A DNA stretch of 64,000 nucleotides from Dicyema japonicum. Taxonomy: Eukaryota; Dicyemida; Rhombozoa; Dicyemidae. Under the pieces are notes generated by a model. That model searched no databases. It saw only the letters and a program-made list of their open reading frames with translations, and was not told the DNA's origin. The stretch lies in contig RDEW01000035.1 of the NCBI GenBank assembly GCA_011109175.1, positions 386,902 to 450,901 on the forward strand. Direction: 5' to 3'. The translations under genes and the position numbers were made by a program. Position 1 is the first letter of the stretch; the number at the start of each line of letters is the position of its first letter. This document shows, piece by piece, positions 1-11,870 of this stretch.

Positions 1-329
1 CATTAAATCCTCTTACTCTGTACATTCTCTCGTCAAGACACTTGTGGATAGCAAAAACAAACCAGAAGTGTTCGCATTCAGATTGTTTAGTGAATCTTTT
101 CGAGGGCTTTCCAGAAAACATATGTGCTAGAATACGGATTAAAACTAGAGACTTTGTTTTTTTTAGATTTCGTCAATTTTTTAAATAATCAATAACAGAT
201 AATTCTTCCTTTAACATATAATATGGTTATTTAAATACAAAATGAAATTAATCAAGAATGTTTTCAGTAATGCTAATCAATAAATATTGTTGTTATATTT
301 TATTATTGTTTTATTGATTCAATATGACA

Positions 330-655
330 AATTAGCCCCGGGGCGTCATGTGATGATTCGTGGCTAGTTGGTTGAAGAATCTGATTGATCGTCTTTTCCT
401 CCTCTCTTCCTACTAGAGTGGCGTCAGGTGATCCACCTGCCTAGGTGACGCCCAGTGCCAGGCCGGCACGAAAAAAAATCATTTGCTCTTCCCCACTCCA
501 CTGGATGGGTTTCCACAACTGCAAGTATGGACGTCTTTTACCCTTTATGTTGATTCGTCTTTTACCCTTTCTGTAGAAGTGAAACTGGATACACTTAATT
601 AGTTGTTTGCTTTAACTTCTTTCTCGGTGTATCCAGGGTTAATAAATAAATTAAT
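330..655 (+). mobile_element. Short non-autonomous retroelement with LINE-like ends
   Basis: About 320 bp begin with GGCGTCATGTG, close to the 5' end of the LINE at 54530 (minus). They end with an imperfect hairpin, GGATACAC paired with GTGTATCC, followed by GGTTAATAAATAAATT. Hairpin plus TTAATAA tail is the 3' signature of the LINE copies here. Internally 419-452 is a palindrome (GGCGTCA paired with TGACGCC) and the word CACTGGATGGGTTTCCACAA recurs in altered form near 21960. No coding capacity is seen. This looks like an internally deleted, LINE-mobilised short element; the assignment is inferred from the ends. Confidence 0.5.
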
Positions 656-1194
656 TAAAATGATTTTTGAAGCATCTTGAGTCAACTCCATCCCATGTCA
701 AAACCATAACGTCTATAATATGGAGACCTGCTTTATAGGATGGAAAATTCCGTGCTACTTTTTTGTGTGAAAGGAAAAAAACCGCCTATATTAAGAGGGA
801 TATTTAGTAAACATTGTGTTCCCAAATGAGACATTTGAGGAGGGAAAAGGCGTAGTTAGATGAGGCAATAATGGTGTATAGAAGGAAACTCTATACCCAT
901 GAAAGTCGGTGTAAGAAAAGAAGAGAAAATAATCTGTTTAAATTTAATCGCCTATTATCCATAGCTTTAAAGGGAACTCTAGATTGTCTTACACTGTAGT
1001 ATAGTAGGCAGAGCCTAATGAGAAAAGGGCTCAGCGGTTTCAAAAATTAGAATTGAACTCCTGAGGAGGGTGGTGAACAAGCGAGTGAGGAAGGTTGCTT
1101 AAATGTTAACTTTTTCGTTAAATAAAGCTGAGTTATTATTAAAAAGATAAATAAAAAACTAAATTAATATTCCAATAATTAATTTTGTTATATT

Positions 1195-1467
1195 TTATCT
1201 TATTCTCAACATATAAAAGTAATCAACAAAACCAGTATTCTCCGCCATTGTACGTTTGTCTAGTTTAACTACATTACATACCAATATTTTTTCTACAACC
1301 ATTCAATAAATTAATGAATTGTTTGAATTTATTACTGAAATTTCCATCTTTAATACTTTTTGTTGCCTCTGTAATACAGTCATTTTGTATATTTTTGTGT
1401 TCTATTAATGAAACCAATAATAATATTCCTACAAATTAATAATAAAAATACCAAATAGAGCAATCAT
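1195..1467 (-). CDS. Predicted 75-aa secreted protein, left copy
   Basis: Three tiny exons on the minus strand read as a 75-residue protein starting MIALFGILLLVSLIEH, a short hydrophobic signal-like N-terminus. A hydrophilic mature part has two cysteines and ends MLRIR. The first intron is 23 nt here but 24 nt in the copy at 27844-28117, while the exons differ only by substitutions (T3A, G11V and one silent change). An indel confined to the intron supports the gene model. The second intron, 22 nt, is identical in both copies. No family is recognised. It may be a host peptide gene or a gene carried by the repeat. Confidence 0.5.
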
Positions 1468-2039
1468 TATTATTTATCATCATTACTACTTTTATATTAA
1501 TCATATTTCCATTACGTATGGATTATGTTTTCCATCTACTATATTAGAGTAACAATACCAACCCATATTTTGACCAAATAGAATTCTAAGTTAGGCATTG
1601 ATATCTGATCATTTTTTATTCTCAAAAATTCACATATGTAAAGTTTCCCGAGTCCATCAAAAGGAAGACGTGAGATTATATCAACTTAAGGAGAAAATAC
1701 TACATGTCTTAGAGCTACACCATAAAACCACGAATTCTAGGCAGACACTGCATTCAACCATGTAAGACGATGGGTATTCGTGGACCTTTAAAGTTCATTT
1801 AGCTTTTATCACAAAGGATTTCATCCCAGTACATTTGGAAATAAAGTTCTTAGGAACACAAATTCGTTTTCTGTCTACTGCTGCAAAACCGATTCAATCA
1901 CAAAGTCCAGACTCAATTCATGGCAGGAACATAAAATTGAGTTGGCCAAGGCATGGTAGCTTACAAGTGATGATAGTCAGCATGGAATGGCAAAATCGCA
2001 AAATCGGTAGAAGACACAAACCTTATCGGATCCAAGAAG

Positions 2040-2086
2040 GACATTCTTACATTCCTTTGGATATTCGAACAATCCTCAAAAATTGA
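2040..2086 (+). pseudogene. Fragment related to a CEP120 exon
   Basis: The reading frame shows YIPLDIRTI, the same nine residues found in the first C2 domain of the CEP120 gene at about 4677-4703. The DNA there differs at only two positions over 26. Further upstream (from about 1780) the words PLKF and a similar spacing hint at an older copy of the same exon, but this is too weak to assert. It lies about 300 bp inside the inner end of the left inverted-repeat arm. Most likely it is a partial duplication that has decayed. Confidence 0.45.
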
Positions 2087-2420
2087 AAATATATTTTTCA
2101 AATTAATGGACAAATTTGGTAATATTTTTTAATTAAAAAACACAAAAAATTAACCAAAAATGATCCCCCGACATAATCGACATTGCCTCTCACGATCGTA
2201 ACAGATATAATCTTGAGAAGCCATTGAATCTCATGTGCGTCGTTGCCTTTTGTGTTTCCAGGAATCCCAACTTCTTGACGAAATGAAGTGATTTCCCACT
2301 TATCATCAAGTCCATCAGGTTATTGGAATAATTTAAAAGATTTTATTATCCCGATTGATTTACTTTGAGACGTTTCTGATAAATAGTAGGCACGATGGAG
2401 TACCATAGACGGAGGATAGA

Positions 2421-2633
2421 TCACATAATAATTTGACCTTTTCTTTCTAATAATTTCCTTAGAGATGTTGGGATTATAAAATTAACACCGTTGCATTTTA
2501 AGAAGATAATTGGTATAACAAAAGCAGATGAGACTTCCAATGGTAAAAGTCCATCCAAGGAATAAACCAGTGACGCTAATTGAAGGAAGAAAGGAGCAGA
2601 AAACAAGATGAGAACCTTCGACCAAGTAGCCAT
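2421..2633 (-). CDS. Possible small secreted protein
   Basis: A 70-codon frame begins MATWSKVLILFSAPFF and continues with a hydrophobic core, then LVYSLDG, the shape of a signal peptide with a plausible cleavage site. The rest (about 42 residues) is basic near its end and has one cysteine. No family is recognised. It may extend through unseen tiny introns on the minus strand. It is not part of the neighbouring LINE remnant, which ends near 2885. Confidence is low because only the signal-like start supports it. Confidence 0.25.
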   Translation of the reverse strand: MATWSKVLILFSAPFFLQLASLVYSLDGLLPLEVSSAFVIPIIFLKCNGVNFIIPTSLRKLLERKGQIIM

Positions 2634-2884
2634 CGGAGGGAAACAAAACGAAGAAAAGTGTTATAGATATGATATCTTTCAGAAATGGATCTGTGAATCG
2701 ACACCTCCAGAAGGCTGTTAGAGGAACACCCGATGTATGAGGGCGTAATCAGTGAGTATCGTTAAGTGATGATATAATGTCCATTTTCACCATGAAGTGA
2801 TGGGCTGGGTTCTCATCAACATCGGAGCGTAGTTTCATCAAACTTCCGAAAGAATACCCACTAGTTGGTTATTATTATTAAAAA

Positions 2885-4245
2885 CCAAAAATTACCGACA
2901 AACTAAATAACTACATAGCCGTCAGGTGATTCCGGTCGCTTCGAATAGCCATCTCATTTTTGCTCGGTGTTTTTCCCGGGTTCCAACGCATTTCCGGATT
3001 GGACGTGGGATTCTGACTTTTTTGGGTGTTAGTAAGATTTTCCTCACTAATTCCTTAAATGGTGTAGGGTTTGGTGGTGTCTGGGAAAACCTTTACAGAG
3101 CCTTACTGGCCATTTTTTGGAATGTATTAATTTTTTACATATTCGCGTTTGATAGTTTGGTTCCCCATGCAGCACATTCGTAAGTTAGAGGCGGTTGAAT
3201 ATACTGCACGTAGAGCGAGTCCAAATTTGAGTTGCAACACCAATTATATTGTCCAAGGAGTGTTTTAACAAAATTTAGCTTTCGTTGTNATGTTACGCAC
3301 AGTATCGTGAACAAGTTGGTCATGGGGATTGAGTTTCCATTTATGGTTACACATGGAGCGGAATCGTCAATATACTGTTGTGAAAATTGTTGTATAAGAC
3401 TTTTTGTGACTTGTATGTAGAATGTTCTTAACGAGCCAACAGTTCAGATCGTCCAATGAAGCTTGTATCTGGTATACAGCAGTATGAACGCACTGGTCTT
3501 TGACTGCGACGATTATATCATCAGCATATGTCGAAAACAGAGTATCGTCACTGGTAATGGAGGGAATATCAATTAAGAATAAGTTGAACAGGTGTGGTGA
3601 CAGTGGAGATCCTTAAGAGACCCCATTTGGAAAGAACTTGGTCATTGACCTAGTTTTGAGTTTTAGGCCATCCTTGATGAAAATTTGTAAGGCATGTAAC
3701 AGATTTTGAATCTTGTATAGTTGATTAACTGCAACAAAATCAAAAATATATGATAATGTTTTAGTTAGAAATTAATTATTTAAATACTAATTATTTTAAT
3801 AATTTAAATAATATAGCGTGCATCTTTTTGGTGGAGCTGGTAAGAAAATTAATGTAAAATAAAAAGAACTAATTGTCCNTGGAAGGAACTTGGTCACTTA
3901 CCTAGTTTTTCCAGCAGTTACTGTTTCTTTTCTTCCATTTAGGAAATTAGCAATCTAGATTTTCAGGTAGTTTGGGATTTTTGACGTAAAGATCTTCCTT
4001 ATCAAAAATTTTCTTGGGACAGCGTCGAAATCTTTTTTTAAATATATGGAGCATATCAATAATTTCTGATGAGGTTTGCGTTTTAGGTTATCCTTGATGA
4101 AATGTGTAAGACATGTAAGATTCATTTCTGTGGAGTGCCCTTTTCTGAATCCGTGTTGAAAAGGTGCATCAGGAAGGTATGGTTTGATTAGTTAAGAATC
4201 AGGTTAGATAAGGGAAGAATACGGTTTTCTAGTGTTTGGTATTGT
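2885..4245 (-). mobile_element. Decayed LINE (reverse transcriptase and C-terminus)
   Basis: On the minus strand the order is correct for a non-LTR reverse transcriptase. FDAVPRKFLIRKIF and NFLNGRK lie near 3890-4040, FPNGVS, GSPLSPHLFNLFL and the catalytic YADD lie at about 3510-3640, and a C-terminal segment with ECAAWG lies at 3140-3250. The 3' end includes ATGIT near 2930. Many stops and frameshifts are present. About 250 bp interrupt it between 3630 and 3880. Single N bases sit at 3289 and 3879, and the words on both sides of the second N repeat those near 3630, so an assembly artefact at that join is possible. Confidence 0.75.
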
Positions 4246-4350
4246 GGACCACCAAAAACAAGAGAACATCAAAATTTAACTAAAAATAATAAATTTTGTT
4301 ATACTTAAAAATTAATGTGATAATAAAATAATTGTCTCCAATAGAAACAA

Positions 4351-7046
4351 ATGTCGAAGGAAGCTAAAGTTTTGATAGTGTGCAGCATAGGGCATGGTAA
4401 ATGATGAGTATGACTAATACAGGTAAGAATTTCTCTATGTTTGACAACTCAAAATGTAAACTAATTGTGGAGGCTGAATGCTGCTCAGAAAAGCTTGAAA
4501 GTGATCCCATTGAACTAATATCAAACCCTAATTTTTCCCAAGAATTGGCATGGGAGGTGTCTAGACACGAATTACATCAACTTAGGTTATTAAATGTAAT
4601 CATCCAGTAGATCCTCTCGGATTCCCCTTAAATTAGTCTTTTTTGTGTTAAAGGGTGCCGAAAAAATTGAATTTGGTTACATTCCTTTAGACATTCGAAC
4701 AATAAAAGAACTGCCTCCACCGCCTGAACATACATGGCGAAAATTAGTGGTCCCTCACAGACTTGGAAAGCATAGTAAATCCCATTCAGTGGGGCCTCAG
4801 GTAAGTGTGAGTTTGTATAGTGAAATTGTTGGGCAAGTAAACAACAAATGCGGTTGTAGTAAATGTTAAATGTAGACAATATACTGAAAGTGGAATTGGA
4901 TAGTAAAAATGGGTTCTTTCAAATTGGGAAACATGCTAGTTGTTGTCGTATATTTGTGCTTTCAGTTACGGTTCTCTCAGCCTCAAATTTAGCCAGAGTT
5001 AGAGTCTTCATAATTTAGTTAATTCCGAGTGATTCTCAGCTTGAATGTGATGAATTTTCGTTTTACTACGAAATGCTAGGAAATAAAGTTCAATCGGACA
5101 CGTTTTGGAATATAGTTGACCCTGGGTTCTCACCAGAGCGTGCCTCCCTTCGTCTGCGTTCCAGTCTTCCAATGCTACAGCGCTATTTCCAACAAGTTTG
5201 GTCCTCAATAGAGGTATCGTGTAAAGTAACTAAAAGGTCAAACTACTGTGTGGGGGGAGTAGAGTTATGGCTTCTGGAAAAGTGTCGTTGAGTGAGTTTG
5301 TCCGAGAAAAACTAGATGATGACGTGAACGCATCAGCCAGTGTGGATTGTATTGTACTATTTGTTATCATCAAAGTTAAATAATGGAACTACAGAGGAAG
5401 GACAGTCTTCAGTAAGATTGGTCCTCTCTATCCGTCTGGAGGAGGAATCTCAACCATTAGAAGAATCTTCACCACAGCCAATAACTACTCCTATGATTCC
5501 AGTCGAAAATACAAAAAAAGAACCATTGCCTAATGGAGATGAATGCCACCACTTTAGCTTTACAATCAACATTTCATCAGTGGAAATGAACTTTTGTGGA
5601 GAATATACATAAAGTAGTGACTATGTACACGTGTAGATATGATTATATGTTTTTTGGAGCAGGAATTCCATTCACAACAATGCCAGCCATAAATGTGGAG
5701 ACTCAACGGAAGGTTGGAATTAGTAATGGAACCTGCACATATGATTTTGCCACAACTTGGAATAATCTGACTAATACTCTCTGCAGTGTACCACTTAGAA
5801 TTGAAATATGGATGGTGGATGAGGATATTAGTGGACGACTGCATGATGTTTGTGATATATCATTGGGAGAGTTGGTCAAACCAGTCACTCCTGTCCAGAT
5901 CAAAGTTAATCATGTGCTTTAAATTAAGAATTCTGTTGGATCTGTTGGGGAAAGGAGATTTTGTTCATTCGAGGCACAAAGTGGAATGAAAAATAAAATA
6001 CAGATTAATATATGTCTTGACAATTGGGGGATCCTTAAAGAAGGAAAAATGGACTCTGTTGGGACGACACAACTCGAGAGACAAGCAACATTGGAGTTGG
6101 AATTATGGAGAGCTCGTAAAGAAGAAGAACATGAACAGGAATTGGCCAAATTACGGGCAAACTATTTATCTCAGTTGACGGAAGAGTGGAAGACGAGACA
6201 TTCTGAAAGAGAGGCTCTTGTTAAACGAAAGGTTGACGAATATGACAAACTCACCAATGCTCTTCGGGTCACACTCGCACAATTCACTCAACGGGAGGAA
6301 GACTTAAATAAAAGAGAACATAATGTATGATGAATAATTAACAAAGCTAAAACTGGAGAAAGCTCAATTTGAGGGCATGAGAGCTCATCATGAGACTGAG
6401 ACACGTGCTAAATTACGTCAGACACAAATGGAACACCAAACACAACTACAGCGTGAACAGTAGTTTAATATTTCACTATTAAAGGAATCTACGCCACAAT
6501 TTGGAGTGTCAAATGAGCACTTTGCAAGCCAGTTTGTCTGACTCACGTGCAAATGAAAAAATGGATAAATCAGAGAGGGATACTTCAAAAATATTGGAGA
6601 AACTTGCAATTGAAAGGGACGAATGGAAAAGAAAATTTGATCATGAACAGAAAATAAAGAATCACTACAAACAGAGTTGGGGGAAAGCTTTAGGAGAGTT
6701 GGCAACACTGAGGGCTGCTCATGAAGCCGATATGCTTGCCCAACTCAAAAAGAAGGACATTCAACTAAAAAAACTAAAATCTCACAAGAATTTATCAAAT
6801 CAGGCAGACTACTTTACTGCAGCCAAGACAGAACTGAAAACAGAAATAGCGAATAAACAGTTAGAGAGTGAATCTATTGTGAGCATACCAGAGACACCCA
6901 AAGACTACAAGTATGAAGATCACATTGCTAGATTGATAGAAGAAAGAGACAGTCTATTAAGAACGGGGGTGTATAGTAATGAAGATAAGATTATTGTCGA
7001 ATTGGATAGGGAAATTAGAGAGTCTGTAAATGCCCATAATAATTGA
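4351..7046 (+). CDS. CEP120: CEP120, centrosomal protein of 120 kDa
   Basis: CEP120 is a centriole protein needed for daughter centriole growth and cilia. The gene model has 11 exons and 10 GT-AG introns of 20-26 nt: 4397-4422, 4586-4610, 4856-4875, 4998-5018, 5237-5262, 5354-5375, 5596-5617, 5905-5928, 6325-6346 and 6460-6484. Removing them leaves 2463 nt, exactly 821 codons with stop (820 aa). The N-terminus reads MSKEAKVLIVCSI and the first C2 domain follows (SQELAWEVSR, GYIPLDIRT). A second C2 has FYYEMLGNKV and PGFSPERASLRLRSS; a third has TYDFAT and IEIWM. A long coiled coil (LELELWRARKEEEHEQELA) ends with ARLIEERDSLLRTGVY, matching the family's conserved C-terminus. It is somewhat shorter than the human protein. 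The 20-nt intron at 4856 is the least certain. Confidence 0.93.
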
Positions 7047-7303
7047 TTATCTTAAATATTTCATAATGTTGTATTTTACTATATGGTTCCCCTTTTCCTG
7101 ATTACTCCAACTGTGGTTTTCCATGTACAACAAATAACCCCTTTCCTTTGTAAGTTTTTTTCTTTACCAGGATTACTTAGCCGAGAACATTTTTTTCTCT
7201 TTAAACCAAGTGATCCTGGGATGATTGACTATATAAATAGAGGAAAAAGAAAGTTCGCTCATTCCAAAATTACTTTCATCGGGCGACACTTTTCTCATCT
7301 AAC

Positions 7304-7722
7304 ATGAGAAAATCTTTTTTTATTTCTGAGGACATCCAAGAGAATCACGGTCCACCCAAAATGCCTTGTCGTCATAAAACTGAACATCAACATTGTAAAG
7401 GGGTTAATAATCGAACTCCGCAAATTATTATGCAAGCACAGGATTACTCGTTCATCCTCTTCAGTTGTATGGTAGGGGGTGGAGGAGGACTCATCTTCTT
7501 TTTCAAGAATGGGATCTCTTACAGTTTGAACACCAAATACAAAAGTATTCCGCCTGGATAGACTGGAATCTCTGTACTGAAGAACATAATCACAATTATA
7601 TACATGTACATACCCTCTTCCGTTTCTCTCGTTTATTTAAAGTTAACGGATCAATTTCAAAGAACTTATTATCTGAGCGTGAAAAGTCCGGCTTGGTTAA
7701 GAATCAATTGGCAGAAGAGTAA
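7304..7722 (+). CDS. Unrecognised possible gene
   Basis: A frame from ATG at 7304 (MRKSFFISEDIQ) gives about 33 residues. A second frame, about 7465-7722, gives 85 more with a non-random composition, including QKYSAWIDWNLCTEEHNHNY and a basic C-terminus ending KNQLAEE. A 62-nt GT-AG gap at 7403-7464 would join them, longer than the other introns here, so the join is doubtful. A TATA-like run (TATATAAATAG) lies at about 7231. No family is recognised. It follows CEP120 in the same direction. The AGTGATCCTGGG word at about 7208 resembles a LINE 3' end, so a retroelement origin is not excluded. Confidence 0.3.
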
Positions 7723-7979
7723 ATTATTAATAGAAAGTCTGTATAGCCTAATGTTAAACCTTGTATTAACATCATAAAGAACCAATGACACCTAGTCCTG
7801 TATAAGGAAAACCTTCTCGTATGTCCATCTTCTGGTCATCTGCGAAAATGATAGTAAAACTAATTCTCTGTATGATTCCCACTATTTTACCTTCAAGAGA
7901 AACCTATTAACTACAAATCTACAATAGGATCCATTTCTGAGGGTCTACAATGTAAACAAGGCAACCAAAAATATTTAGT

Positions 7980-8490
7980 ATGCTTGATCGTTATACATAA
8001 GGGATTTGACTATGTCACAGAGGAGATCCTTACGTGAAATGTCTTTGACTCAGATATACTACAAAAGTCAAGAGATAGCTTGCAAACCTTTTTAACGGAG
8101 GCAGTGGAAGTGTCGTATCATAAAGTACCTGTTTAAAAATTCATACCTAACGGTGTACTACAAAGATCACTCCTTGTCCCCCATTCTATTTAACTTACTC
8201 TTGAGTGACCTATCAGCCCAATCCATAATTTTGATATATGCGAATGATACAATTTTTGCATCAAAATTGGGGGAAATTAACCTAAAGAAGACTTCCGATC
8301 AACAGCCAAAAAAACTATACAAAATTTTTAGACTCGGTTGTCAAGATAACGAGTGGGCAGGTGGATTTGCTGCCCAGTTCGACTCTCAACAGTACACATG
8401 TAGGACGTATCTTACATAACCCCCTCCAATTTTTATGCTCAAAATCATCCCGCGCTCAGAGAAGCTGCGTTGTACCCCACAGGGAAAGGA
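7980..8490 (+). mobile_element. LINE reverse transcriptase fragment
   Basis: Frames with small shifts read PNGVLQ, then LSPILFNLLLSDLS and IYANDTIFASK, the palm motifs B and C of a non-LTR reverse transcriptase. The catalytic YADD has become YAND, so it is inactive. Upstream (8040-8140) a segment LQTFLTEAVEVSYHKVPV corresponds to the region before motif B. Both ends are lost. It lies about 300 bp before eEFSec. Confidence 0.65.
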
Positions 8491-8789
8491 TAATAAATCT
8501 GGTTGAGGCTGTTGAGATCACTTAATAATAATACCTACAGCACGGTAACACCAAACTAACTAATCACGTGATCCCAGCACGCTCTAGCAGAGACCTCAAC
8601 TTGGCCCTATGCTCATCCCTCGACCCACAAAAGCATGCATCGACCGAATAACTGAATCTTCCTAGTCACAAAGGCACGTTCCTCTGTTCTTACAAATTAA
8701 GGATTCCAGAGGGATTTCTAATTAATGTAATTAAATTAACTATTTGTGTTATTTGGTTAATAATAAATAATAAATAAAATATCAAGTAA

Positions 8790-10466
8790 ATGAGTTCCTA
8801 CAATGTGAATGTCGGAGTTCTTGGACATGTTGATTCTGGAAAGACGAGTCTTTGCAAATCTCTGAGCACTAAAGCAAGCACAGCAGCCTTTGACAAGAAC
8901 CCTCAAAGCAAGGAGCGTGGAATAACGCTCGATCTCGGTTTCTCCATGTTCACAGTACCAGGGGAACCACACTCTCAGCAGTTTACTCTTGTAGACTGTC
9001 CAGGCCACTCTTCACTACTAAAAACAATTATTTGTGGTTTCCTTTCTAATCCATTATTTTAAGGAGCTTCAATAATCGACATTTGTCTACTTGTTGTTGA
9101 TGTCAACAAAGGAGTCCAAGTTCAGACAGCTGAGTGTCTCATCCTTGCAGAAATTGCATGTCCTAAACTGATCGTCGTCATCAACAAAATCGACACTCTT
9201 TCACAGCCACATGACGTGCCGATCTCAGCGGTATTACCTTTCCCCAACTCCAACAGATGAAAACGAAAATATCAAGAATTTTGAAGAAAACCAAATTTAA
9301 GGACCCCCCAATGATTTCCGTCTCGGCCTTCTGCGCAATCGGACTTGAAGATTTGATCTCCTGTATCAGTTCCATAGCTGAGCCCACTCCACGGAACATG
9401 AAAGAGGACTTTTTAATGGCGATAGACCATTGTTTTGCCGTTAAAGGAAGGGGGACAGTGCTCACTGGAACCGTCCTCTCTGGGTCACGGAAAACTGGAC
9501 AAGTTTGCTAGCCATTTTAGCTCAGTCAGTGCATCTGTCTTCAATAAAGTCTGATCGGAAAATAATATCAATTCAATCTTTTGGAGTGTCAATAAACGAA
9601 ATATTTAGAGTTAACCACGTGATTTACTCTTAGGGGGATCGAGCTGCCATCTGCCTCACCAATTTGACACCAAGTAGTATAGAAAGAGGTCTCGTTTGCT
9701 GGCCTTCTTCGTTTATTGAACACAGTCGGTATTTTATATGTGCCATCCTCCCTCTCACATATTATAAAAGACCTCTGATTGAGAAAGCACATCTCCACGT
9801 GGCTGTTATCAACCAAATTCATCCAGCCACCTTGTATTTCTTCAGTTCTTCTCAGAAGGGGCACTTCAGCTTTGATGTTAATTATGGGTATATGGAAGAA
9901 GTGACTCCGGGGGAAAAAATATTCTGCCTCATGGATTTTGGAAAACCGACTCCCCTTTATCAGTCAGCCTTTCTGATTGTGTTCAACTTTGAGTCTGGAC
10001 ATGACTTGAAATGCCGCATTGCTCTCAGTGGGAATGTGTTATATGGATGTGGAGACACTGTTGATCCACGACTCCGTGTTTTGAGGAAGAAGACAAAGTC
10101 TGGAGTGGCCGAACGTGTTTGTGATGATCACCAAACGATTATTTGCAGAGATCTCTTCAAGGCAAAGTCAGAACATATGGACTTGTTCAAGTCTTTTAAG
10201 GGAAGACTCTCAACTGGGGAGACTGGCTTTGTAGAAGTCCCCTTGGGATGACTGGGAAGGTCAAAGTTAGATTTGGTAAGAGTATTGTGTTGAGTGTAGA
10301 AAGTCTTTCCCCTTCTACTATTGATAGAATAAATTCCACGAGGAAGAAACCCAAATGGAAGAAGAATGGTGAAACTGAGGTTATTGATCCTTCTGAGTTG
10401 GTGGAATTTACTGTTGAATATTATAAGAGAGTTTTCGTGGATGATAAGAACTTTTATCAGATTTAA
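8790..10466 (+). CDS. EEFSEC: Selenocysteine-specific elongation factor eEFSec
   Basis: This GTPase brings Sec-tRNA to ribosomes at UGA codons in selenoprotein mRNAs. The start MSSYNVNVGVLGHVDSGKT contains the G1 loop (GHVDSGKT), followed by switch I (SKERGITLDLGFS), G3 DCPGH and G4 NKID, as in the family. Domain II has DHCFAVKGRGTVLTGTVLSG and the later segment IERGLVC. The C-terminal domain has RLSTGETG and ends with VEYYKRVFVDDKNF. Four introns are 27, 26, 23 and 24 nt (9037-9063, 9231-9256, 9503-9525, 9610-9633). The remaining coding length is one base short of a multiple of three. At about 10249 the frame shifts within PLG/MTGK; one more G in the GGG run would restore alignment to the family. 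This is probably a base-call error, otherwise a recent lesion. The expected product is about 525 aa. Confidence 0.92.
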
Positions 10467-10579
10467 TAATTTTATTGTTAAAGACCAATTACTAGAAATA
10501 TTAATTAGATTATAAATTTTATAATAGAATAAATCACACTCGAACGTTGAATGACCCCAATGTGAACAGATTATTCCAT

Positions 10580-10895
10580 ATATGTGAAAAAGACATAATC
10601 GAGGCCAATAAGCATCGACATTATTGAATAAAGATGGAGACTATTTGGGCACGTGATTAGAATGGACATAAACGCCCTGAAAATATAATAATGGACAATT
10701 ACTTTAACAATGAGAACAAACCATCGTTCAGAGGAAGGTCTAGAGTCATTCTTCCTGTGACTCTTAAAAGGATCTTAATAGAATTGGAAGAAAGCTTAAA
10801 TCTGCAAAGACCTAAAAGATCACAAAGCAGAGGCCGATGGAGATGCCTAGTGAAACAAATTTTGAAACGGGTGACACAAACGGGACCTTAGTTAA
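10580..10895 (+). mobile_element. LINE C-terminal fragment
   Basis: The frame around 10630-10670 reads RWRLFGHVIRM. Downstream, with one frame change, comes GRWRCLVKQILKR. These two blocks are typical of the region after the reverse transcriptase in many LINEs. Both ends are missing and stops are present. It lies about 110 bp after eEFSec. Confidence 0.5.
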
Positions 10896-11059
10896 TATAA
10901 CGTTCTTTGGTTCTGTGAAAGTGCTTCTAATAACAATAATTAAATCACACTTTTTAATAACTATTTTTGGGTTCTACCATCGCATGAACTCACTACGATG
11001 ATTAGAATTTATATACAAACGAATGCATACGTTTTTACTCCAAATGAGCTTTTGACAGT

Positions 11060-11870
11060 TTATGAAAATTAGAGTGACTGGGGTTATGGGGAATACTTAC
11101 TTAGGCGAATTTATACGAAAATTTATTTTCATTAAAAATGGTAGTAAAATTGTAACATTATTTTCACTTTTTTGTAAATCTTTATTCCTTTCAGACCATA
11201 ATTCAATAAATCTTTCAATTGAACTACTCTCGCCTATTGGTAGACACCGGAAAACCATAATAAACTACAAACGTGCCAAAAAATGCTTAGTTTTTAGCGG
11301 AAAAATTAAAATCACTCGATGCCTCCGTGAAAATTTTGAATGAGGTTATCTTCAATTTAGACAAAACTCACATTCTAAGAGACCTCATTAGTGACAATAA
11401 TCTCTAAGGAAATTATAGAAAAGATTCATAAGCCGAATCCCTGTGGATGAACTATCCAACCTAAATAGTGAAATTACAAAGTTAATCAACAAAAGGAATT
11501 TGGAATGATGGGACAATTTCATCACTAAAATTGACCACCGGACATAACTAAAGGATTTATGGGGAACATATGTGCTATTCAATCGAAACAAAATAGAATA
11601 GACAGGAATCTATCGCCGTGAGATTTCGCTTATCAGATCATAATGGACCACTACAAACAAGTAAAATCAACATGAACAAATGCTCCCCTCCATGTGAATT
11701 TAACAATGTTCTCACTCCTCATGGAAATCCTATTGTAATCAGCACGACTGATAAAACCTTATCAAAAACTCAAAAAACTCTCCAGCAAAGGATTAGACGG
11801 AATCTGCATTCTCCATTTAAAGCACCTGAATTTTTACAACGTGAATGTCATACCCACAGGCAGAACACAT
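11060..11870 (+). mobile_element. LINE fragment, endonuclease end and linker
   Basis: At about 11200 the frame reads SDHNSINLSIELLSP. This is the conserved SDHN of an APE-type endonuclease and is close to SDHNPIFLEVKTRS in the better LINE at 52440-52510 (minus). The linker follows in several frames. The segment around 11730-11830 (KTQKTLQQRIRRNLHSPF) is nearly the same as sequence at 25690-25745, so both belong to one family. The 3' side runs into the SINE copy at 11845-12118. Confidence 0.6.

Larger units (their letters stand above)
1..1735. repeat. Left arm of long inverted repeat
   Basis: This stretch is the reverse complement of 27585-29311, with scattered substitutions and a few small indels. 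The match runs from the very first base of the window, which pairs with about 29311, to about 1735. There the two sequences part within the shared words around 'agctacaccata'. Because the window starts inside the arm, its outer end is not seen. The arm holds a short retroelement (about 330-655), a small secreted-protein gene (1195-1467, minus) and, at its outer end, part of a retrotransposon endonuclease. A 170-bp piece of it occurs a third time at 30484-30655, so at least part of the arm is a dispersed repeat. Confidence 0.9.

Noticed and set aside
5566-5844. Minus-strand frames overlapping CEP120 and other genes (for example 5566-5844, 6418-6708)
   Set aside because: They are antisense shadows of well-supported exons with no motifs of their own.
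10249-10251. Programmed frameshift in eEFSec
   Set aside because: No slippery heptamer or downstream pseudoknot is apparent, the family is not known to use one, and a homopolymer base error explains it more simply.
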